From positions 1 to 13,534 of the forward strand of contig JADGRM010000029.1 of the NCBI GenBank assembly GCA_017880945.1: a stretch of 13,534 bases of DNA, in the 5' to 3' direction. Both the position numbers and the translations under genes were made by a program. Origin of the DNA: Gallionella sp. GTDB taxonomy: Bacteria; Pseudomonadota; Gammaproteobacteria; Burkholderiales; Gallionellaceae. Positions 1-4,812 of the stretch are shown here, in pieces. Position 1 is the first letter of the stretch. Each line of letters begins with the position of its first letter. The notes beneath the pieces were generated by a model, which ran no database searches, was not told where the DNA came from, and saw only the letters and a list, made by a program, of their open reading frames with translations.

Positions 1-26
1 CGAATGGCTATGCAAAGCTAACCAGC

Positions 27-58
27 GGCTTACGTCACCGTTTTTTGGTGACTTAGCC
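27..58. other. Hairpin formed by repeat modules B and C
   Basis: GGCT (27-30) pairs with AGCC (55-58) and GTCACC (34-39) pairs with GGTGAC (47-52). They are separated by a small internal loop (TAC against TT), and the terminal loop is 7 nt (GTTTTTT). Read on the + strand no T-run follows the stem, so it is not a canonical terminator. The two arms also occur as separate modules elsewhere in the array. Confidence 0.75.
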
Positions 59-106
59 GAATGGCTATGCAAAGCTAACCAGCGGCTTACGTCACCGTTA
101 ACCAAT

Positions 107-138
107 GACTTATGTTGGCGTAGTTTGCCAACTTAGTC
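107..138. other. Diverged but geometrically identical hairpin (B'-C')
   Basis: GACT (107-110) pairs with AGTC (135-138) and GTTGGC (114-119) pairs with GCCAAC (127-132). The asymmetric internal loop is again 3 against 2 nt and the terminal loop is again 7 nt, so the total length is 32 nt, as in the hairpin at 27-58. One pair of the outer stem and three pairs of the inner stem differ from that hairpin, and each change on one arm is matched on the other. Confidence 0.75.
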
Positions 139-182
139 AGATGGCTATGCAAAGCTTTTTGGTGACTTAGCCGAATGGCTAT

Positions 183-316
183 GCAAAGCTTGCCCGACTG
201 TTTATTCGGCGGCGGGCAGCACCCGCAAGGGGTAGCTTTGCAGGCGACTTGCAACCAGCCGGAGGCTGGGCAAGATCGTCACCGCCGTGGTTGTATGGGG
301 CTGAAGCCCCGACAAC
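183..316. other. Hairpin-rich non-coding stretch; possible structured RNA or REP/MITE-like element
   Basis: No credible gene lies between the repeat array and position 390. Several stems can be drawn. GCAAAGCT (183-190, the end of the last core copy) pairs with AGCTTTGC (234-241), enclosing TGCCCG (191-196) with CGGGCA (213-218) and a small ACCC/GGGT hairpin. At 248-274 CTTGC and CCAGCC pair with GGCTGG and GCAAG around a 3-nt loop. At 290-316 GTTGT and GGGGCT pair with AGCCCC and ACAAC around a GA loop. No T-run follows the last two. The series could be a transcribed structured leader or small RNA, or remains of palindromic intergenic repeats. I do not recognise a named RNA family. Confidence 0.45.
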
Positions 317-324
317 ACACGCAG

Positions 325-336
325 AGCCCGCCCTAC
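325..336. repeat. REP-like motif, copy 1
   Basis: The 12-mer AGCCCGCCCTAC differs by one base from AGCCCGACCTAC at 4638-4649 in another intergenic gap. Read on the minus strand the family is GTAGG(G/T)CGGGCT. Motifs of this kind are commonly scattered between genes in betaproteobacterial genomes, so I infer a dispersed palindromic-type repeat. Only two copies are visible here. Confidence 0.4.
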
Positions 337-389
337 AGTACTGACAATAGAATCGTGTTATTGTTTTACCCGTTGACCTGTAGTGCAAG

Positions 390-1562
390 TTGGATAAACT
401 GCTCTCCCTATTCACTAAGTTGGGATTTTCCTACAACATGTTTGAACATAAAGATGCGCTTTCTGCATTGAACGGTAAATTGCCTTTGCAGGATAAAATC
501 GGGTACGTCCATGGTTTGTTGAAAGACCGCTTTGATTTTATCGACCGGATTTCGGTGGCGCTTTATGATCCCAAAACTGATTTGCTGAAGACTTTTGTGC
601 ATAGTAGCGATGATGAGCTCCCTCTGGTTTTATATTCCGCCAAGCTGGCCGGTTCGGAATCGATGCAGGAGATACTTAAAATAGGTCGCCCGCGCGTAGT
701 CAACGATCTCGATATATTCAACAATGTTCCGGCAGAGCATACGCGCCGCATTGCTGCCATACAGTACAAATCCAGCTACACGATGCCGATGTTCCAGAAT
801 GGGGAGTTTTGCGGTTTTTTATTCTTCAATTCCCACCAGAAAAATGTTTTTGATGAGAAGGTCTTGCATTATCTGGATATGGTGGGCCACCTGGTGTCGT
901 TGCTGGTGATCCATGAGATGTCGACGACGCGCAGCCTGTATGCGATCGTTAAAACGGCCGCGAATATCACGCTGCATCGCGATGTCGAGACAGGAGCATA
1001 TCCTGACCGGATGTCCAACTATGCGCGCTTGATCGCCAAAGAGGTGGCAAAAAAATATCAGCTTAACGATGAACTTGTGGAGCATATTTTCTTGTTCTCG
1101 CCGCTGCATGACATTGGGAAGATCGGCATCTCCGACAGTATCTTGCTCAAGCCGGGCAAGTTGACCGATTCGGAATTTGACATCATGAAAACCCACGCAT
1201 CGAAAGGCGGCGAGATCATCGATATGATGCTTAAAAATCTCGGGCTGGACGAATTTCCGCATGCGGCGATTTTGCGCAATATCGCGCTCTATCATCATGA
1301 GGCGATCAACGGCAGCGGTTATAACGGCCTGATGGACGAGGATATTCCCATCGAGGCAAAGATCGTTGCGGTCTCTGATGTGTTCGATGCGCTGACCAGC
1401 GCGCGCCCATACAAAGAAGCATGGAGCAACGACAGGGCATTCATATTTTTGCAATCCATGGCGGGCACAAAATTTGACATTGACTGCGTGGCGGCTTTGG
1501 TAAATTGCCGCGATGAGGTGGAGGCCATACAAAAAAGATTCCAGGAAGACCATCTCGGTTAG
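390..1562 (+). CDS. GAF domain / HD-GYP domain protein, probable c-di-GMP phosphodiesterase
   Basis: The protein has 390 residues. Residues about 48-175 look like a GAF sensor domain and about 190-380 are an HD-GYP domain. HD-GYP proteins are metal-dependent hydrolases that break down cyclic di-GMP. Visible active-site motifs are HDIGKIGI (H240, D241, K244), H269 in MKTHASKGG, HHE at 302-304, GSGYN at 308-312, D330 in AVSDVFDAL, and GTKFD at 359-363. Two positions depart from consensus. The GYP signature reads GYN, and the ETGxH motif near the domain start reads ETGAY, so a histidine that can help bind a third metal in this family is Tyr204. No signal peptide or membrane helix is seen, so it is likely cytosolic, with the GAF domain sensing a ligand. 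The frame opens with TTG at 390; an in-frame ATG at 438 is an alternative. Neither has a clear ribosome binding site. Base composition is more AT-rich than in the downstream genes. It stands alone, 117 nt before the next gene. Confidence 0.88.
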   Translation: MDKLLSLFTKLGFSYNMFEHKDALSALNGKLPLQDKIGYVHGLLKDRFDFIDRISVALYDPKTDLLKTFVHSSDDELPLVLYSAKLAGSESMQEILKIGRPRVVNDLDIFNNVPAEHTRRIAAIQYKSSYTMPMFQNGEFCGFLFFNSHQKNVFDEKVLHYLDMVGHLVSLLVIHEMSTTRSLYAIVKTAANITLHRDVETGAYPDRMSNYARLIAKEVAKKYQLNDELVEHIFLFSPLHDIGKIGISDSILLKPGKLTDSEFDIMKTHASKGGEIIDMMLKNLGLDEFPHAAILRNIALYHHEAINGSGYNGLMDEDIPIEAKIVAVSDVFDALTSARPYKEAWSNDRAFIFLQSMAGTKFDIDCVAALVNCRDEVEAIQKRFQEDHLG

Positions 1563-1679
1563 CCTATACCTGACAATATAGACCGGTACTTGCAACGCGC
1601 CTGAAATTTCCGACTGCCGCACTGTCGATCTGTTTGTGCAACAATCCGCATCCATGAAAACACCCAACCGATTTTTACG

Positions 1680-2465
1680 ATGAATCCCACCCTCGTCTTT
1701 GACATCGAAACCATACCCGACGTCGCGGGGCTGCGCTCCCTGCATGAACTGGATGCGCGCGTCAGCGATGCGGAAGTGGCCGAGATGGCCTTCCAACTGC
1801 GCCGCCAAAAGACCGGCAGCGACTTCATGCCTCACCACCTGCAACGCGTCGTGGCGATTTCCTGCGCGCTGCGCGAGGGCGACAATTTCAAGGTCTGGTC
1901 GCTGGGCAGCTTGGAGGAAGACGAGGGCAGCCTCATCCAGCGCTTTTTCGACGGCATCGACAAATACACGCCGCAGATCGTGTCGTGGAACGGCAGCGGC
2001 TTCGACCTGCCGGTGCTGCATTATCGCGGCCTGATCCACGGCGTGCAGTGCGCGCGCTACTGGGACCAGGGCGAGGACGACAAGGAGTTCAAGTGGAACA
2101 ACTACATCAGCCGTTACCATTCGCGCCATCTCGATCTGATGGACCTGCTGGCGATGTATACCGGTCGCGCCAATGCGCCTCTGGACGAGCTGGCCAAGCT
2201 GATCGGCTTTCCCGGCAAGCTGGGCATGGACGGCAGCAAGGTGTGGGAGGCGTATCAGCAGGGCAAACTGGACGAGATACGCAACTATTGCGAGACCGAT
2301 GTGGCGAACACCTGGCTGGTGTTCGCGCGCTTCCAGATGATGCGCGGCGTGTTGACGCGCGCGCGCTACCAAAAGGAATGTGATCTGGTGCGCGCCGAAT
2401 TGGGCAAGCTCGATCAGCCGCACTGGCAAGAATTCCTGGCTGCCTGGCCTGAGCAAAAAAACTGA
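1680..2465 (+). CDS. PolB-related 3'-5' exonuclease domain protein
   Basis: The 261-residue protein belongs to the predicted 3'-5' exonuclease family related to the proofreading domain of DNA polymerase B (DnaQ-like RNase H fold). The three exonuclease motifs are present: Exo I as FDIETIPD (D8, E10), Exo II as SWNGSGFDLPVL (about 102-113, D109) and Exo III as YCETD (Y203, D207). D152 in HLDLMDLL is also typical. These acidic residues would bind two metal ions for removal of 3' nucleotides. There is no polymerase domain, and the length fits the stand-alone family, whose physiological role is not well defined. The ATG at 1680 follows a stretch without a convincing Shine-Dalgarno, but the motif FDIET starts only six residues in, so this start fits the family well. 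The stop lies 2 nt before the VanZ-like gene, which suggests co-transcription with 2468-4622. Confidence 0.9.
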   Translation: MNPTLVFDIETIPDVAGLRSLHELDARVSDAEVAEMAFQLRRQKTGSDFMPHHLQRVVAISCALREGDNFKVWSLGSLEEDEGSLIQRFFDGIDKYTPQIVSWNGSGFDLPVLHYRGLIHGVQCARYWDQGEDDKEFKWNNYISRYHSRHLDLMDLLAMYTGRANAPLDELAKLIGFPGKLGMDGSKVWEAYQQGKLDEIRNYCETDVANTWLVFARFQMMRGVLTRARYQKECDLVRAELGKLDQPHWQEFLAAWPEQKN

Positions 2466-2467
2466 CG

Positions 2468-2869
2468 ATGTTAAGGTATCGTCATGTTTGGCTAGCCGGA
2501 GGCTGGTTGCTGATCGCTTTGATTGTGTATCTGTCGCTCACCCCGCACCCGCCAGAACCGTTATCGTTTCCCAATGCAGACAAGCTTGAACATGGCATTG
2601 CCTATGGCTCGCTGGCGTTGTGGTTCTGCCAGATTTGTCTTTCAACATGTTCACGCATGTTTGCGCTAGCTGCGCTTATCGGACTGGGTATTGGATTGGA
2701 ATTTGTGCAGGGCTGGACGGGATACCGTTTTTTCGATGTCTGGGACATGGTGGCAAACAGTATCGGCGTAATGCTTGGCTTTCTATTGGTGCTTAGCCCG
2801 TTTGGTCGTTTGTTTATTTTGATTGAGGCCGCGTTGCGGCAGATTATATGGCCACAGAAAACAGAGTAA
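2468..2869 (+). CDS. VanZ-like family membrane protein
   Basis: The 133-residue protein has about four hydrophobic helices (roughly 8-24, 41-57, 62-80 and 95-112) and the VanZ-family pattern: YLSLTP near the first helix, DKLEHGIAYGSL (38-49), GIGLEFVQG (74-82) and FDVWDMVANSIG (89-100). It should sit in the inner membrane. VanZ is named after a teicoplanin-resistance accessory protein, but short homologues like this are widespread in bacteria without glycopeptide resistance and their role is unknown, so a resistance function should not be read from the name. It starts 2 nt after the exonuclease stop, and its last 22 nt overlap the start of rlmD, so it sits inside an operon. It is less GC-rich than its neighbours, which is partly explained by the hydrophobic codons. 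Confidence 0.88.
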   Translation: MLRYRHVWLAGGWLLIALIVYLSLTPHPPEPLSFPNADKLEHGIAYGSLALWFCQICLSTCSRMFALAALIGLGIGLEFVQGWTGYRFFDVWDMVANSIGVMLGFLLVLSPFGRLFILIEAALRQIIWPQKTE

Positions 2870-4155
2870 AAATTGAATCCCTCGACCAGGAAGGTCGCGG
2901 TGTTGCGCGCATCGAAGGCAAGGTGATCTTCATCGAAGGCGCGCTGACCGGCGAGATAGTCAGTTACAGCTCGTACCGCAAGAAGCCGTCGTTCGAGCTG
3001 GCGCAAGTCACCCAGATACACAAGTCTTCGGCTATGCGCGTGCAGCCCAGGTGCAAACATTTCGGCGTGTGCGGCGGCTGTTCGATGCAACATCTGGACG
3101 CAAGGGCGCAAGTCGCTGTCAAGCAGCGCATCCTCGAAGACACCCTGTGGCACATCGGCAAGGTCAAGGCGGAAACCATCCTGCGCCCGATCTACGGGCA
3201 GGCCTGGGGCTATCGCGAGCGCGCCCGTCTTTCGGTCAAGCATGTCATCAAAAAGGGCAAGACGCTGGTCGGCTTTCACGAAAAGCGCAGCAGTTTTGTC
3301 GCCGACATGCAGAGCTGCGAGATCCTCGCGCCCAAGATCGCCAGGCTGCTGCCGCTGCTGGCCGAGCTGGTGAGCGGTCTGTCGATCCGCGATCGCCTGC
3401 CGCAGATCGAAGTGGCCGTGGGTGAGCATGTTGATGCACTGGTGCTGCGCGTGATGGATCCGCCAACCAGTGATGACGAAACCGCGCTGCGCGCCTTTGC
3501 CGATAAACACGATATTCAATTCTGGCTGCAATCGAAGGGCTATGACAGCATCGTTCCGTTCCATCCGCTAGCCGCACCGGCGCTCACTTACAGCCTGCCC
3601 GAATTCGGCATCACGATGCCGTTCGCCCCGAGCGAATTCACCCAGGTGAACAGCGCGCTGAATCGCGTGATGATCAGCCGCGCGATCCGTCTGCTCGATC
3701 CGCAACCGGGCGAACGTATCGCCGATTTTTTCTGCGGCCTGGGCAACTTCACGCTGCCGATCGCGCGCAGCGGCGCGCAAGTGCTCGGCATCGAAGGCAG
3801 CGACGCTTTGGTGGCGCGCGCCAAACAAAATGCTGAATTTAATGGCTTGGCGGACAACGCCAAGTTTGCCGCAATGAATCTGTTCGAGATGACTGAAGCA
3901 GGATTTGCCCAACTCGGCTCTTTCGACAAGCTGCTGATCGATCCGCCGCGCGACGGCGCGATGGAGCTGGTGAAGTCCTTGGGCGGTGAAAACGCCCCGC
4001 GCCGCATCGTGTACGTTTCGTGCAACCCGGCCACGCTGGCGCGCGATGCCGCAGAGCTGGTGCAACGCGGCTACGTGTTGAAATCCGCTGGCGTGATGAA
4101 CATGTTTCCGCATACTTCGCATGTGGAGTCGATCGCGGTGTTTGAGAAGCCATGA
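2848..4155 (+). CDS. rlmD: 23S rRNA (uracil(1939)-C(5))-methyltransferase RlmD
   Basis: The 435-residue protein is close to the length of E. coli RlmD (about 433). It transfers a methyl group from S-adenosylmethionine to C5 of U1939 in 23S rRNA. An N-terminal TRAM domain (about 1-55) for RNA binding is followed by the cysteines of the 4Fe-4S cluster, C69, C75, C78 (PRCKHFGVCGGC) and C157 (MQSCEIL). The methyltransferase part shows the SAM loop DFFCGLGNFTLP (293-304), IDPPRDG (364-370), the catalytic Cys392 in SCNPATLARD, and Glu427 in HVES near the C-terminus as the likely proton-abstracting base. RlmD is preferred over RlmCD/TrmA relatives because it has the TRAM domain, the Fe-S cluster and the proteobacterial length. 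The ATG at 2848 lies inside the VanZ-like gene, and the stop overlaps the rhodanese start as ATGA, which suggests coupled translation. Confidence 0.95.
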   Translation: MATENRVKIESLDQEGRGVARIEGKVIFIEGALTGEIVSYSSYRKKPSFELAQVTQIHKSSAMRVQPRCKHFGVCGGCSMQHLDARAQVAVKQRILEDTLWHIGKVKAETILRPIYGQAWGYRERARLSVKHVIKKGKTLVGFHEKRSSFVADMQSCEILAPKIARLLPLLAELVSGLSIRDRLPQIEVAVGEHVDALVLRVMDPPTSDDETALRAFADKHDIQFWLQSKGYDSIVPFHPLAAPALTYSLPEFGITMPFAPSEFTQVNSALNRVMISRAIRLLDPQPGERIADFFCGLGNFTLPIARSGAQVLGIEGSDALVARAKQNAEFNGLADNAKFAAMNLFEMTEAGFAQLGSFDKLLIDPPRDGAMELVKSLGGENAPRRIVYVSCNPATLARDAAELVQRGYVLKSAGVMNMFPHTSHVESIAVFEKP

Positions 4156-4622
4156 AACGCTACACCGACCTGGTCGCCGATGCGCTCAAGCGAGTGAAGG
4201 AGATCCAGCCCTGGGACATGAGCAAGCTTCTCGCCGCGGGGCGTGAGCTCGTGCTGCTGGACGTGCGCGAGCCGGCAGAGTTCGCCATGCTGCATATCCC
4301 CGGCGCAATCAACGTGCCGCGCGGGGTGCTGGAACAATCCTGCGAATGGGATTTCGACGAGACCGTGCCGTTGCTGGCCGCCGGTCGCGAGCTGGAGATC
4401 GTGGTGATCTGCCGTTCCGGTTACCGTTCCGCCCTCGTCGCAGACGTGATGCAACAGATGGGTTACACCAATGTGGTCTCGCTCAAGACCGGCATGCGCG
4501 GCTGGAACGATTTCGAGCAACCGCTGGAGGATGCCGCCGGCAAGCCGGTTGATGCCGATGCGGCGGACGAGTTGCTTATGTCGCGCTTGAGCCCGGAGCA
4601 GCGCAAGCCCGGAACATCTTGA
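4152..4622 (+). CDS. Rhodanese-like domain protein
   Basis: The 156-residue protein carries a single rhodanese domain, about 20-125. Rhodaneses carry sulfur as a persulfide on an active-site cysteine. Here it is Cys87 in CRSGYRSA, a six-residue active loop of the sulfur-transferase type, preceded by LLDVREPAEF (35-44) and HIPGAINVP (48-56). No signal peptide is seen, so it should be cytosolic. The gene starts within the rlmD stop codon (ATGA at 4152-4155). The acceptor of the sulfur cannot be told from the sequence. A link to the sulfur needs of the Fe-S cluster in RlmD or of the molybdenum cofactor genes downstream is possible but only a guess from proximity. The residues after about 130 are a charged tail without a recognised motif. 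Confidence 0.92.
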   Translation: MKRYTDLVADALKRVKEIQPWDMSKLLAAGRELVLLDVREPAEFAMLHIPGAINVPRGVLEQSCEWDFDETVPLLAAGRELEIVVICRSGYRSALVADVMQQMGYTNVVSLKTGMRGWNDFEQPLEDAAGKPVDADAADELLMSRLSPEQRKPGTS

Positions 4623-4626
4623 TGCA

Positions 4627-4649
4627 GGGTGGGCGTAGCCCGACCTACG
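4627..4649. repeat. REP-like motif with hairpin, copy 2
   Basis: GGGC (4632-4635) pairs with GCCC (4639-4642) around GTA, and flanking AGG/CCT bases can extend the stem across a bulge. The right half, AGCCCGACCTAC at 4638-4649, matches the motif at 325-336 with one difference. It sits 5 nt after the rhodanese stop. No T-run follows directly, so termination here is only a possibility. Confidence 0.4.
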
Positions 4650-4800
4650 AATAAAGAATGCAATGTGAATTGAAGTGACATCGCGCACGCCGGGTTGAGT
4701 CGCCCAAAATCCTGTCTGAGGGTTACAATCTGAGGACAGTTTTGTTTGCGGTCTGATCCAAAATTGTGCATTAGCAGGGTGTTGAAAAACCAGAGCGAAC

Positions 4801-4805
4801 AGAGG
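4801..4805 (+). promoter_or_regulatory. Ribosome binding site for the AsmA gene
   Basis: AGAGG lies 7 nt before the ATG at 4813 and supports that start, with its unusually long polar N-terminus, over a start nearer to the membrane helix. Confidence 0.6.
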
Positions 4806-4812
4806 CTGACAA

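Larger units (their letters stand above)
1..190. repeat. Modular tandem repeat array (core A / 5' arm B / 3' arm C)
   Basis: Four exact copies of a 16-nt core A (ATGGCTATGCAAAGCT) start at 4, 61, 141 and 175. Between them lie a 23-nt module B, which starts AACCAGCGGCTTACG, and an 18-nt module C (TTTTGGTGACTTAGCCGA). The order is A-B-C (4-60), A-B-B'-C' (61-140), A-C (141-174) and A (175-190). Core spacings of 57, 80 and 34 nt are therefore one standard unit, one unit plus a B module (+23) and one unit minus a B module (-23). Positions 1-3 match the end of module C, so the array very likely continues upstream of the window. B and C are complementary and fold into a hairpin; B' and C' are diverged but still complementary. 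There is no constant-repeat/unique-spacer pattern, so it is not CRISPR. Function is unknown. Confidence 0.9.

Noticed and set aside
1..190. CRISPR array
   Set aside because: The sequence between cores is itself repeated and palindromic rather than unique spacers of even length, and no cas gene is present.
140..316. c-di-GMP-I (GEMM) riboswitch before the HD-GYP gene
   Set aside because: GCAAAGC in the repeat core recalls one conserved GEMM segment and the location is tempting, but I cannot find the GGCAAACC segment, the GAAA tetraloop or the distal GGTTGCC-like strand in order.
175..471. 98-residue + strand frame and the 78-residue minus frame over the same region
   Set aside because: Both cover repeats and hairpins, resemble no family and lack a ribosome binding site.
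819..2456. 545-residue open frame on the minus strand
   Set aside because: It runs antisense to two genes with clear family motifs (HD-GYP and exonuclease). Its His/Ala/Arg/Leu-rich composition is typical of a shadow frame in GC-rich DNA.
2468..2869. Glycopeptide-resistance gene vanZ
   Set aside because: The family match is to generic VanZ-like proteins, and no vanHAX genes or transposon are present.
2602..3564. 320-residue minus-strand frame
   Set aside because: It is antisense to the VanZ-like gene and rlmD and has no recognisable motif.
4695..4739. Promoter and operator before the AsmA gene (TTGAGT, TACAAT, direct repeat TCTGAGG at 4715 and 4729)
   Set aside because: The spacer between the hexamers would be 23 nt, and a 7-nt direct repeat is too short to claim an operator.
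4712..4747. Terminator (CTGTC/GACAG followed by T-rich bases)
   Set aside because: The stem has only 5 bp, an 18-nt loop and a broken T-run.
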